Below, one piece after another: positions 8,071-16,511 of a DNA stretch of 64,000 nt. Position numbers and translations under genes: made by a program. Position 1 is the stretch's first letter. Every line of letters begins with the position of its first letter. The DNA comes from Actinomyces oris (GTDB lineage Bacteria; Actinomycetota; Actinomycetes; Actinomycetales; Actinomycetaceae). The stretch covers positions 45,061 through 109,060 of the forward strand of contig NZ_MSKL01000002.1 of the NCBI RefSeq assembly GCF_001937665.1, in the 5' to 3' direction. The notes under the pieces are model-generated. The model did not search any database and had not been told where the DNA came from. It worked only from the letters and a program-made list of their open reading frames with translations.

Positions 8071-8838
8071 TCACCGGCCGGTGCTGGCGAAGACTTCCTC
8101 GATGAAGGGATCGACGAGCCGGTGGTAGGCCTCCGGGGCGTCCCGCCGCACGCAGTGGCCGACGCCGTCGAGCAGCACCAGGCGCACGAGCGGATTGGTC
8201 ACTTCAGTGGGGTCAGGAGCCATGTCGCCGCGGCGGGGTGCCAGGTAGAGCGTCGGCGTCCTCAGCCGGTTGATGGCGCTGACGAGGTCGGCCTCGCCGA
8301 GATAGGTGCCCTCGCGGATGTAACGGCGGTCGACCCGTTTCTTGCACGCGGCCCAGCCCTCGATCTCGGATTCGCTCCATGAGGTCTCGCGCCTCATGCG
8401 TTCCCGCTCGGCCGCGCCGCCGTCGGCGAAGGCGTCCAGGAACCGTTCCTGATGCTCCACGAACCAGGGGGCAGGGGCCCAGTGCCCGGTGGGACGTGCG
8501 ACGTCCTCCAGGACCAGTGCCCGAACCAGCTCGGGCCAGGCGACGCTCACCCGCAGCGACATGAGCCCTCCCAGACTGTGGGCCACGACGACCGGCGGCT
8601 CCGAGAACAGGGCCAACGTCTTCTCAAGGTCCTTTTGCATGGTCTGCGGCGCCCGGGCCAGGGTCTCGTCATCCCACCGCGGGGAAGCCCCGTGCCCCCG
8701 CTGATCGATCGCGAGGACGTGATACCGGGAGGACCAGCGGGCCACGGCGTCGGGCCAGGCGGTAGCCGATTCGGTCAGGCCGTGGACCAAGAGCAGCGGC
8801 GGATCCGCCGGGGCGCCCCACTCGTGCAGCGCAAGCAT
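8071..8838 (-). CDS. alpha/beta hydrolase
   Basis: A 255-residue cytoplasmic alpha/beta-hydrolase-fold enzyme. It shows the oxyanion-hole strand LLLVHGLTESATAW, the DQRGHGAS turn, the nucleophile elbow VAHSLGGL (Ser near residue 88) and the C-terminal catalytic His in DGVGHCVRRDAP. The substrate cannot be predicted from sequence; esterase, lipase or C-C hydrolase activity are all possible. The ATG at 8838 with GAGG just upstream is preferred; a GTG at 8844 is the alternative. It lies downstream of aspS in the same direction, separated by 271 bases that hold a hairpin. Confidence 0.82.
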   Translation of the reverse strand: MLALHEWGAPADPPLLLVHGLTESATAWPDAVARWSSRYHVLAIDQRGHGASPRWDDETLARAPQTMQKDLEKTLALFSEPPVVVAHSLGGLMSLRVSVAWPELVRALVLEDVARPTGHWAPAPWFVEHQERFLDAFADGGAAERERMRRETSWSESEIEGWAACKKRVDRRYIREGTYLGEADLVSAINRLRTPTLYLAPRRGDMAPDPTEVTNPLVRLVLLDGVGHCVRRDAPEAYHRLVDPFIEEVFASTGR

Positions 8839-8969
8839 CGTCACCTCGTCGAGTGTAGGCGAAGAGCGCGCACGAGCTCCGTGCTCGCATCGGCCCCGGC
8901 TGAGCTCATCGATTCCGATGAGGGCAGGTCTTCCAGGGCCTGTGGCGAAAGTCGTCGAGTTCGGTGCTC

Positions 8970-8991
8970 CCCGGGGGCCGAGGCCCCCGGG
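8970..8991 (-). terminator. aspS terminator hairpin
   Basis: Perfect 10-bp inverted repeat CCCGGGGGCC-GA-GGCCCCCGGG, about 120 nt beyond the aspS stop. The rest of 8839-9109 shows no gene that I can support. Confidence 0.6.
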
Positions 8992-9109
8992 TGTATCCGC
9001 GACACCGGGATCGGCACCCCATCCGCAAGTCTTAGCCTGACGACGCGACCTTCGAACTCAGCTCTGCTTCATCCCGTCCTCTTTGCCCTGCGCCGCAGAG
9101 CCGGACTCG

Positions 9110-10882
9110 TCACTCGTCGTCCGGGACGGCGTCGACCCCGGCCTCCTTGCGCTGCTCGGGCGTGATCGGAGCAGGCGCCTCGGTCAGCGGGTCGAAGCCG
9201 CCACCGGACTTCGGGAAGGCGATGACGTCACGGATGGAGTCGGCCTTGGTCAGCAAGGAGACGATGCGGTCCCAGCCGAAGGCGATACCGCCATGCGGTG
9301 GGGCGCCGAAGGTGAAGGCGTCCAGAAGGAAGCCGAACTTCTCCTGAGCCTCCTGCTCACCGATCCCCATAACGTTGAAGACGCGCTCCTGAACGTCGCT
9401 GCGGTGGATACGGATGGAGCCACCGCCGATCTCGTTGCCGTTGCAGACGATGTCGTAGGCGTAGGCCAGGGCGTTGCCCGGGTCGGTGTCGAAGGTCTCC
9501 AGGCACTCGGGCTTGGGCGAGGTGAAGGCGTGGTGGACCGCGGTCCAGGCGGACTTGCCCAGGGCCACGTCGCCGTCGGCCTTGGCGTCGGCGGAAGGCT
9601 TGAACAAGGGGGCGTCCACGATCCAGACGAAGGACCACTCGTCGTCGTTGATGAGGCCGCAGCGCTTGCCGATCTCCAGGCGGGCGGCGCCCAGCAGGGC
9701 GCGGGAGGAGTCCACGGGACCCGCGGCGAAGAAGATGCAGTCTCCGGGCTCGGCACCGGCGGCCTGGGCCAGGCCCTCGCGCTCGGCGTCGGTGATGTTC
9801 TTGGCGACGGGGCCACCGAGGGTCCCGTCGTCGGCGACGGTGACGTAGGCCAGGCCCTTGGCACCGCGCTGCTTGGCCCACTCCTGCCAGGCGTCGAAGG
9901 TGCGTCGGGACTGGGAGGCCCCGCCGGGCATGACGACGGCACCCACGTAGGGGTTCTGGAAGACCCGGAAGGTGGTGTCCTTGAAGTAGTCGGTCAGGTC
10001 CACCAGCTCGCAGCCGAAACGCAGGTCGGGCTTGTCCGAGCCGTATTTCTCCATGGCGTCGCGGTAGGTCATGCGGGCAATGGGCGTGGGCAGGTCGTAG
10101 TCGATGAGGGCCCATACCTCGCGCAGCACGTCCTCGGCGACGGCGATGACGTCGTCCTGCTCGACGAAGCTCATCTCCACATCGAGCTGGGTGAACTCGG
10201 GCTGGCGGTCGGCGCGGAAGTCCTCATCCCGGTAGCAGCGGGCGATCTGGTAGTAGCGCTCCATACCGGCAACCATGAGCAGCTGCTTGAACAGCTGCGG
10301 GCTCTGCGGCAGGGCGTACCAGGAGCCCGGTGCCAGACGAGCCGGGACCAGGAAGTCGCGGGCTCCCTCCGGGGTGGAGCGGGTCAGGGTGGGGGTCTCG
10401 ATCTCCACGAAGTCATGGGAGTCCAGGACCCTGCGAGCGGCCTGGCTGACCTTGGCACGCAGGCGGATGGCGTGTTGCATGGCACTGCGCCGCAGGTCGA
10501 GGTAGCGGTAACGCAGCCGGGACTCCTCGCCGACCTGTCCGGCGTCCTCGGCGTGGTCGGAGACCTGGAAGGGCAGCGGGGCGGAGGCATTGAGGATCTC
10601 GACGTCGGAGACGACGACCTCGATCTCGCCGGTGGGCAGGTTCGGGTTGGCGTTGCCCTCAGGGCGGGCGCTCACCTCACCGGTGACGGCCAGGACGTAC
10701 TCGGCGCGCAGGTCGTGGGCGATCTCCTCCCGGATGACGACCTGGGCGATACCCGAGGCGTCCCGCAAGTCGATGAAGGCCACGCCTCCGTGGTCACGCC
10801 GTCGGTCCACCCATCCGGTGAGGGTCACGACCTGGCCGATGTCTGAGGCGCGCAGGGAGCCTGCGGTGCGAGTTCGCAGCAC
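9110..10882 (-). CDS. aspS: aspartyl-tRNA synthetase
   Basis: Class II synthetase of 590 residues, the usual length for the bacterial type. It has an N-terminal OB-fold anticodon-binding domain ([29 protein letters not shown]), the catalytic core with [40 protein letters not shown] (motif 2), the bacterial GAD insertion, and motif 3 [13 protein letters not shown] near the C-terminus. The start is a GTG at 10882 with AAGGA about 10 nt upstream. In actinobacteria without asparaginyl-tRNA synthetase this enzyme can be non-discriminating and work with GatCAB; that cannot be decided here. It is transcribed alone, divided from its neighbours by about 100 bases upstream and a hairpin downstream. Confidence 0.96.
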   Translation of the reverse strand: MLRTRTAGSLRASDIGQVVTLTGWVDRRRDHGGVAFIDLRDASGIAQVVIREEIAHDLRAEYVLAVTGEVSARPEGNANPNLPTGEIEVVVSDVEILNASAPLPFQVSDHAEDAGQVGEESRLRYRYLDLRRSAMQHAIRLRAKVSQAARRVLDSHDFVEIETPTLTRSTPEGARDFLVPARLAPGSWYALPQSPQLFKQLLMVAGMERYYQIARCYRDEDFRADRQPEFTQLDVEMSFVEQDDVIAVAEDVLREVWALIDYDLPTPIARMTYRDAMEKYGSDKPDLRFGCELVDLTDYFKDTTFRVFQNPYVGAVVMPGGASQSRRTFDAWQEWAKQRGAKGLAYVTVADDGTLGGPVAKNITDAEREGLAQAAGAEPGDCIFFAAGPVDSSRALLGAARLEIGKRCGLINDDEWSFVWIVDAPLFKPSADAKADGDVALGKSAWTAVHHAFTSPKPECLETFDTDPGNALAYAYDIVCNGNEIGGGSIRIHRSDVQERVFNVMGIGEQEAQEKFGFLLDAFTFGAPPHGGIAFGWDRIVSLLTKADSIRDVIAFPKSGGGFDPLTEAPAPITPEQRKEAGVDAVPDDE

Positions 10883-10988
10883 GGTGCTGAGTTCCTTCCG
10901 TGTGGGGCACTGAGCCGGTGCCCGTCGGGGCGCACCACGAGACGGGTGGGCGCCGGCGGCAGTTTACAAGGAGCTCGGCACTCGGGCG

Positions 10989-11783
10989 TCAGGCCATGGC
11001 CCGACGGCGTTGGTAGGCCGCCATCCTGCGACGGTTGATCGCCACGAGCACCGACAGCACGACCAGGATCACGCTGAGCACGAGGATGGAGGCACCGATG
11101 ATCGGAAAACCGGTTGACCCGCCATCTGGACCAGCGGCCTGGATGCCGGAGGCTCCGGCACCATTGGGCCGCCCCACGGCCGCGACCTGACGGGGTGGTG
11201 GCGTCGGAGCGGGCGGAACGGTGGGAGGGGTGGACCCTCCGATGACCGTGACGCCCGAAACAGTGAAGTAGGGGCTCTTGTTGGTGTAGTCCGCCGCGTT
11301 GCTCTCCTGGCCGCTCTCCCCCTGAGCCCCGGAGACCCGGAATCGCAGCCAGTGGTTTCCCTGCTCGACGTACTCGGGAAGCTCGAAGGAGCCCGCAGCG
11401 GTGCCGTCCTTCTTGACGGTGATCGTGGCGACCACCTCGGACTCCGTGGGGTGAGAGGCGACCAGCGCGCCGTCGTCGACGAGGACCTGGACCGTCACGC
11501 CACTGGGAAATCCCGAGAGCGTGTACATGATCGTTCCTCCGACGGCGACTGTCGAGGGGCTCACCGTTGAGGCGGTTCCTGTGGTGGAGGGACCGGTCTT
11601 GGTGTCCGCCCTGGCAGCGGGGCTCGTGGAGACCAGGGCTGCCAGGGATGCGAGGAGGACGGAGCAGACGACGATGAGCACGCGCGTCGAGCCCTGGAGG
11701 CAGCGGAAGCCGGTCCGATGCCAAGCCGGTGCAGGACGCCGATCTCGACGTATGCGCTCTGTCATCCGGGACGTCCGGATCAT
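10989..11783 (-). CDS. secreted, membrane-anchored surface protein
   Basis: A 264-residue protein of unknown function. A basic N-terminus leads into a signal sequence (VLIVVCSVLLASLAALVS, with a likely cut after ARA). Then comes a roughly 120-residue beta-rich Ig-like domain beginning TVSPSTVAVGGTIMYTLSGF, a Pro-rich linker (TPPTVPPAPTPPP), and a C-terminal hydrophobic helix (ILVLSVILVVLSVLVAI) followed by RRR. This is a cell-surface architecture, but no LPXTG sorting motif precedes the helix, so it should stay membrane-anchored. The start at 11783 is supported by a textbook AAGGAGGT about 8 nt upstream. It lies 75 nt downstream of the large Pro-rich surface protein gene, likely in one operon. 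Confidence 0.8.
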   Translation of the reverse strand: MIRTSRMTERIRRDRRPAPAWHRTGFRCLQGSTRVLIVVCSVLLASLAALVSTSPAARADTKTGPSTTGTASTVSPSTVAVGGTIMYTLSGFPSGVTVQVLVDDGALVASHPTESEVVATITVKKDGTAAGSFELPEYVEQGNHWLRFRVSGAQGESGQESNAADYTNKSPYFTVSGVTVIGGSTPPTVPPAPTPPPRQVAAVGRPNGAGASGIQAAGPDGGSTGFPIIGASILVLSVILVVLSVLVAINRRRMAAYQRRRAMA

Positions 11784-11858
11784 CTGCTCCCACCTCCTTT
11801 CCACGGCCGCGTGTTCCGGCCCCGTGACGATGTCATTGACGATCTCTACCGCACCGTC

Positions 11859-14183
11859 TCAGCGCCTGCGCGGCATCCGCAGTTGCGGGGCGGACCGGGG
11901 TGCGCCGAGCGGCATGCCGGAGAACGCAGCGACCAGCAGGCTCACGGCACCGACGACCAGCAGTCCTCCAGCGCTGCCCAGGAGCATGTCGTTGGCACTG
12001 AGTCCCTTCGTGGACGCAGCCGCTTTGTCCGGGAGGGGCAGGAGCTGAGCCTGTGCCGGATTGCGAGGATCGAAGGACGCGGAGGAGATCTCCAGCTTCG
12101 CCCATCCCAGCAGGCTGTTGTCACGATCGGCTACCGCCAACTCGTAGGAGCCGGACTCGAATGTCGAGATGTCGATGGAGACGCTGTTGGCGTCGTCGAC
12201 CTGCACCCAGCCCTTGGTGGTGGCTCCGGGGAAGACGAACACCGACACCCACTCGCCCGCCTGCACCTTGGACTTGGGCAGGACGAGGTTGACGATGTTG
12301 CCCTGGCGGGAGCCGGACAAGGAGCCGGCATTGTCCGCGCTCAGGTGCGCGGCGCTGGCCACCGGGGGCACCGGGCTCCGGTCAGGACGGACAGTGCGCT
12401 GAGAGGACGTGTCGGGCTCGGGCGAGCCCTGCGTCGAAGCCGCGGAGTCCTCCGGGGCCTGTGCGCGTACGTCTCCTGAGCCGCCGGCGCTCGGGGCGGG
12501 AGCAGCTCCTGCGTTTGCCTGCTGAGGGGCGGAGCCGTCCTGCGAGGCCGAGGAGCGTGAGTCCGATCCGGTGCCGGGTGCCTGAGGTGCGGAGGAGTCG
12601 CCCTGGACACCTGCACCGGCGTCTGTGCCGGCTCCTGCACCTGTACCGGAACCCGTGTCGCCCGGGTTGATGCCTGGGGCGCCATCCGTTCCGGGGCGCC
12701 CGCCGTCATCCGGATTCGGCTTCTGAGCGTTCTGATTGGGTTCGGCCGAGAGGGTGGGAGCAGGGCCGGAGGGTGAACCAGTCGGCTCCGGCGCGGGTTC
12801 CCTGGTGGGCGCCCCGGTGGCCGAGGGCTCAGCGCTCGGAGTGGGGGCCTGGCTCGGCGCGGGGGCCGGATCCGGCTTGGGTTGTGGAGCAACGGCCTTG
12901 CTGAGGGTGAAGATGTTGGTGCCGGCCGTCAGCCCGGCACCAATGGACGAGACCTGGACGTAGTAGCGTCCTTTATCGGCGTTGCCTGCGGTGTAGAGCG
13001 CCGACAGGTTGAGCTGGGCGTCGAAGGACCCGTGGTGGAAGGTGACGGGGACCGAGAGCGTCCCCGGAATCACGTACCCACCGTAGGCCGCGACCTTGAT
13101 CTCGACCGACTTCTCGCCATCGAGCATCGTCCCTTGGGAGCACCAACCCGAACCCCGGACTCTGACAGCGTTCTCTGGGTCGTAGGCGGGTTCGCCCCCC
13201 TGAGGGTCGGAGCCGTCGGAGCTGAGCACCTGGACGGTGGGCTTGGCCTGGCACGTCTCAACAGCGGCGCTCGGGGATGCGCTCGGCTGAGCGGACGCAG
13301 TCGGCTCAGGCAGAGGCGCCCCTGTAGGCGAGGGCGATGAGCTGGGTGAGGCAGTCATGGAAGGACTGGCAGACGCGCTGGGTGCTGCGGAGGGAGTCGG
13401 TGTGGGGGGTGCCGGTGAGCTGGGGGCCGCTGAGGAAGTCGGTGTGGGAGTCGGCGTAGGAGACACGGAGGGGTCCGGCACTGGTTCAGGAGTCGGCTCC
13501 GGCGTGGGCTCAGCGCTCGGCTCCGCGGTGGGTGCGGCGGACGGCTCGGAAGTCGGTTCAGCAGTCGGCTCCGGTGTTGGTTCGGGGGCCGGAGGGTTGA
13601 TGACATTCGGGTCCTGCTTGACGAAGGAGAACAGGCCTGTTGTCGCACTCACTGTTCCGCTGGTGTAGGTAAGGCTGAAGACCCTTGTGCCGACGTCCCA
13701 GCCGCTGTCCCCGGTGACCTGACGCATACCCTTGACGAGATAGTCGGTCGGGATGAACACGTCCTGCTCGCCGTTGGCGGGAGCCGGTCGCTCGAGCTCG
13801 GCATTGAGACCAGGAAGCAGGTACGGAGTGACGGTCCTTCCCTCGACGACGTTGAGCGTGATGGCGGGGTCCTCCAGGACTTCTCCTGCGGTACTGCACC
13901 AGTCCGACAGGATTGACTCAACTCCCACGCCGAATCCAGTCTCGTAGACCGGAACCACATACTCGGGTTCCGACTGGCCCTCGGGGTAGACCATTCTGGC
14001 TGCGGGGTGGCAGGCCGAGCCGTTCTCGGAATCCTCAGCGGCTTTGCCTTCGTTCAGGAGGGGCATGGCGGCCACACCGGCGGTGGCCAGAACAATGCCA
14101 AAGGCTGTCAGAACAGCAAGAATTGCGCGCACACCGACCCTGGTCGCAGGGAGGGCCGCAAGCAGCCGCTGAGCGTATTGCAT
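11859..14183 (-). CDS. large Pro/Thr/Ser-rich surface protein, membrane anchored
   Basis: A 774-residue protein I cannot name. The N-terminus has one hydrophobic segment (ILAVLTAFGIVLATAGVAAM), then a globular part of about 150 residues with cysteines in SACHP and SDWCST. Next come a long low-complexity stalk of PEPTPEPT/PSASPS-type repeats, a second Cys-containing globular domain (VRVRGSGWCSQGTM), another Pro/Gly/Ala/Ser-rich stalk, a small third domain (GNIVNLVLPKSKVQAGEWVS) and a C-terminal helix (GSAGGLLVVGAVSLLVAAF) before RMPRRR. This is the layout of a wall-spanning adhesin or receptor, but no LPXTG is present. The ATG at 14183 begins a normal signal peptide. A 404-base AT-richer region precedes it. 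It pairs with the smaller surface protein downstream. Confidence 0.8.
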   Translation of the reverse strand: MQYAQRLLAALPATRVGVRAILAVLTAFGIVLATAGVAAMPLLNEGKAAEDSENGSACHPAARMVYPEGQSEPEYVVPVYETGFGVGVESILSDWCSTAGEVLEDPAITLNVVEGRTVTPYLLPGLNAELERPAPANGEQDVFIPTDYLVKGMRQVTGDSGWDVGTRVFSLTYTSGTVSATTGLFSFVKQDPNVINPPAPEPTPEPTAEPTSEPSAAPTAEPSAEPTPEPTPEPVPDPSVSPTPTPTPTSSAAPSSPAPPTPTPSAAPSASASPSMTASPSSSPSPTGAPLPEPTASAQPSASPSAAVETCQAKPTVQVLSSDGSDPQGGEPAYDPENAVRVRGSGWCSQGTMLDGEKSVEIKVAAYGGYVIPGTLSVPVTFHHGSFDAQLNLSALYTAGNADKGRYYVQVSSIGAGLTAGTNIFTLSKAVAPQPKPDPAPAPSQAPTPSAEPSATGAPTREPAPEPTGSPSGPAPTLSAEPNQNAQKPNPDDGGRPGTDGAPGINPGDTGSGTGAGAGTDAGAGVQGDSSAPQAPGTGSDSRSSASQDGSAPQQANAGAAPAPSAGGSGDVRAQAPEDSAASTQGSPEPDTSSQRTVRPDRSPVPPVASAAHLSADNAGSLSGSRQGNIVNLVLPKSKVQAGEWVSVFVFPGATTKGWVQVDDANSVSIDISTFESGSYELAVADRDNSLLGWAKLEISSASFDPRNPAQAQLLPLPDKAAASTKGLSANDMLLGSAGGLLVVGAVSLLVAAFSGMPLGAPRSAPQLRMPRRR

Positions 14184-14587
14184 GACGTGGTCTCGTTCAT
14201 GGGCGGGGGCAGATGGACTTACTCGTACAGCAAATGGCTGACAACCGAGATGCACGAGGAAAGGACGCACCGCGAAGCAGGCGCGGCCGCCTTTCGCGAA
14301 CGATGATAGACGGACGCCCCCTTTCTAAGAATCCGCTATCACCAGAAAACATCGTCCGCGTCGTCGATTCCTGGTTAAGTATACACACGGATAACCCTAC
14401 GATCGGTCGGGATGAGATCATTCAGAACCGGAATTCTTAGGGAAACTCAAGCGTTGGTAACGCTAAATCAGTATACGTGATCCCGTTGTGGCCAAGATTT
14501 CTTTTGAGTCACGGTTTTATTCGTGCAGCAGATCGGGGCCCCGCCCCGCGCCCCTCTCTTCTCCGACGGCCACCCGTGAAAGCGCGC
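14184..14587. promoter_or_regulatory. AT-richer intergenic region upstream of the surface-protein operon
   Basis: This 404-base gap has no gene I can support. It is visibly poorer in G+C than its surroundings, especially 14330-14530. It contains a perfect dyad AGCGTT-GGT-AACGCT (14450-14464), a plausible operator, and AT-rich blocks that could hold the promoter for the minus-strand surface-protein gene. Short frames on both strands look random. Confidence 0.45.
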
Positions 14588-16087
14588 TCAGGTGCCCGGC
14601 TGCTGGAGTCCCAGGTCCTGCTCGTGAGCATCGAGTCCCCGCGACAGACCATGACGCCACCAGGCGTAGTCATGGCCACCGCGCTCCTCCCGGTACTCGA
14701 CGAGAGCCCCCTCCTGCTCGAGGAACACCGCCGCTGTTCGAGCGGCGCGTTGCAGGCCGCCTTCATGGACCCCGCACTGCACCACCAGGCGAGCCTCCAG
14801 ACCGCCACCGCTGCGGGCATCCAGCTCCTCCTGCCCCCACGATCCGATGGAGTCGCTGCGAGTCTCAGCACGGCGGCGCAGCCAGGTCAGCAGCTCCCCC
14901 TCGCCCTCACCACGACACTCCGAGCCAAGCCAGAAGGAGCCGGACTGGACAACCGCGCGGGTGGCCAGCTCGGGATGGTGCAGAACGAAGTCGGCTGCTG
15001 CGACCCCTCCCAAGGACTGCCCGGCCACCACGATCCGATGCGGAGACCATGGGTGCACACCAACACCGTCAGAAGGTGAGTCGGTCGCGCGCCCATGGTC
15101 GCCGGCCGCCCGTCGTGCCGCCTGCAGGCAACGGTGGAGCAGCTCTCTGCTGCGTCGTGGATCCGCCAGGTCGCGTGAGCGCATCGCCAGGCCGCCGGAG
15201 TCGATGAGCAGCAGATCCCAGCGGCTGGATCTGGCGGCCAGGTGATCGACGGCGTCGTTACCGCGCCAGATGTTTCCGTCGAGCAGGACCAGCAGGCCGC
15301 GCTCGTACCGCCCACCGGAGGATTCCGGGACACGGCACCCGCGCCACAGCGTGACTCGGCGCCTGGGATCGTGCGGCTCATCAAAGTCCCTCAACGCCTC
15401 GTCCTCCAGGTCGAACCTGATGTCGTACCCGTCGCGCTCATCATGGGGACGGTTCAGCGCCTGGTCCGCCAGAGCCCCCGAACCGGTCCTCCAGTCCGGG
15501 TGCAGCAGGGCCTTGGGCCCCAGCCACATCGAGGAGACCAGGCCGAAGCCGTCATGCAGTCGGTCGGGGTTGAGAGGATCCGGCCGCCCCAGCGCGTGAA
15601 CACGCTTCCAGCACTCGCGCCGGGCCCCGGCGTCGTCAGGCAGCGGGGCTTGAGTCACGACGATTCGGTAACCCAGGAGCGCATCCTGCGGCAGCAGGAC
15701 ATGAAGCGCCCACCAGCCGGTTCCGGGAACCCGGACGGCGAGCGCCGGCGCGATGTGGGTGCGATGGTTGTCGGTCAGGGTGTTGAGATGGATGAGAACA
15801 CTCGGACTGGCGCCGTGCTGCTGGTCATCGCGCCACAGGAAGGTCGTCTCCACCATCTCGACCCCGTCGACGACACGGCTCTCCCCCAGGAGAGGACAGC
15901 CACCGGCCGCAGCGGCGGCCAAGGCTGAATCGTCGGGAGCCTGAGGCCACCACGCCGGAGTCATCCGAACAGGGCCCCCGTCCGGCGCCAACGGGGTGGG
16001 GACCAGCTCTCGCCACCGAGCCCGCGGTGCGGATGGCTCGCGGCTACGCGCCTCACTCACCCCGCCGACTCTACAGCGGCGCCGCAC
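14588..16087 (-). CDS. enterochelin esterase (Fes)-like hydrolase
   Basis: A 499-residue esterase with the two-part Fes layout. An N-terminal beta domain (VTFLW-like VETTFLWRD, SVLIHLNTLTD) is followed by a C-terminal alpha/beta hydrolase domain with RGLLVLLDGNIW, DLLLIDSGG, nucleophile elbow VAGQSLGGVAAADF and catalytic His in ERGGHDYAWWRHGL. Fes enzymes hydrolyse ferric catecholate siderophores in the cytoplasm to release iron; a cyclic or linear ester siderophore taken up from other bacteria is the likely substrate (inference). No siderophore transporter or synthesis gene is adjacent. The start is uncertain: the frame opens at 16087, and a GTG at 16060 (VSEARSREP) is equally possible. It is divergent from the DEAD-box helicase gene. 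Confidence 0.8.
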   Translation of the reverse strand: MRRRCRVGGVSEARSREPSAPRARWRELVPTPLAPDGGPVRMTPAWWPQAPDDSALAAAAAGGCPLLGESRVVDGVEMVETTFLWRDDQQHGASPSVLIHLNTLTDNHRTHIAPALAVRVPGTGWWALHVLLPQDALLGYRIVVTQAPLPDDAGARRECWKRVHALGRPDPLNPDRLHDGFGLVSSMWLGPKALLHPDWRTGSGALADQALNRPHDERDGYDIRFDLEDEALRDFDEPHDPRRRVTLWRGCRVPESSGGRYERGLLVLLDGNIWRGNDAVDHLAARSSRWDLLLIDSGGLAMRSRDLADPRRSRELLHRCLQAARRAAGDHGRATDSPSDGVGVHPWSPHRIVVAGQSLGGVAAADFVLHHPELATRAVVQSGSFWLGSECRGEGEGELLTWLRRRAETRSDSIGSWGQEELDARSGGGLEARLVVQCGVHEGGLQRAARTAAVFLEQEGALVEYREERGGHDYAWWRHGLSRGLDAHEQDLGLQQPGT

Positions 16088-16511
16088 TGGCCTGGCAACG
16101 GTGCAGCGAAGGTCAGCTCCTGACGCGGTGCCGGCCGTGGTCGACTCCTCCGTGAGGCGAGTAGCCGGATGATGACGTTGCGGGGCTCGATCCGTAGGGC
16201 TGCTGACATGGCCACGAGACCGACCTCACCTGTGATCCAGACCGTGGAGCACAGAATGCCGCCGATTCTCCCGTAGCCTGGGCTCAGGAGCGATCCGTGC
16301 CCTGTTGACCCCGTTCGGGTCCTGCCGCATCCGGTGTGCGGCATGAGCATCCCGTGAGTCTGTGCGTGTTAGCCCATGAGTCACCCGGCCAGTCCGGGTG
16401 CGGGGCGAGTGTGGTGGGCCAGGTACGGCAAAGAGCGGAGGACAAAAGGTCCTCCCCCACACTCCGCCGCGGTCCCCGACATCTTCATGGGGACAGATAT
16501 GGGAAAACTTC
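16061..16511 (+). promoter_or_regulatory. long structured leader upstream of deaD
   Basis: About 450 bases separate the divergent esterase and helicase genes. Near the helicase, three nested or adjacent hairpins are visible: CACCCGG-CCAGT-CCGGGTG (16382-16400), an outer 8-bp stem GAGTGTGG/CCACACTC (16407-16414 with 16457-16464) and, inside it, GGAGGAC-AAAAG-GTCCTCC (16437-16455). The upstream part, 16061-16370, shows no feature I can support. A structured leader before a DEAD-box helicase gene recalls cold-shock and autoregulated helicase leaders. Confidence 0.5.

Noticed and set aside
9083..10846. 587-codon open frame on the plus strand
   Set aside because: Mirror of aspS; no motif.
13260..13580. 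Repetitive DNA resembling a short-repeat array
   Set aside because: The repeats are codons for the Pro/Thr/Ser/Glu stalk of the surface protein, irregular in length and without spacers; not CRISPR.
10989..14183. Sortase-anchored adhesins
   Set aside because: No LPXTG-like motif precedes either C-terminal helix.
14213..14440. 75-codon frame in the AT-richer gap
   Set aside because: No ribosome binding site, no domain, and an equally long frame exists on the other strand.
16057..16350. 97-codon minus-strand frame between the esterase and helicase genes
   Set aside because: No motif, overlaps the esterase start, and lies in a region with no codon-bias signal.
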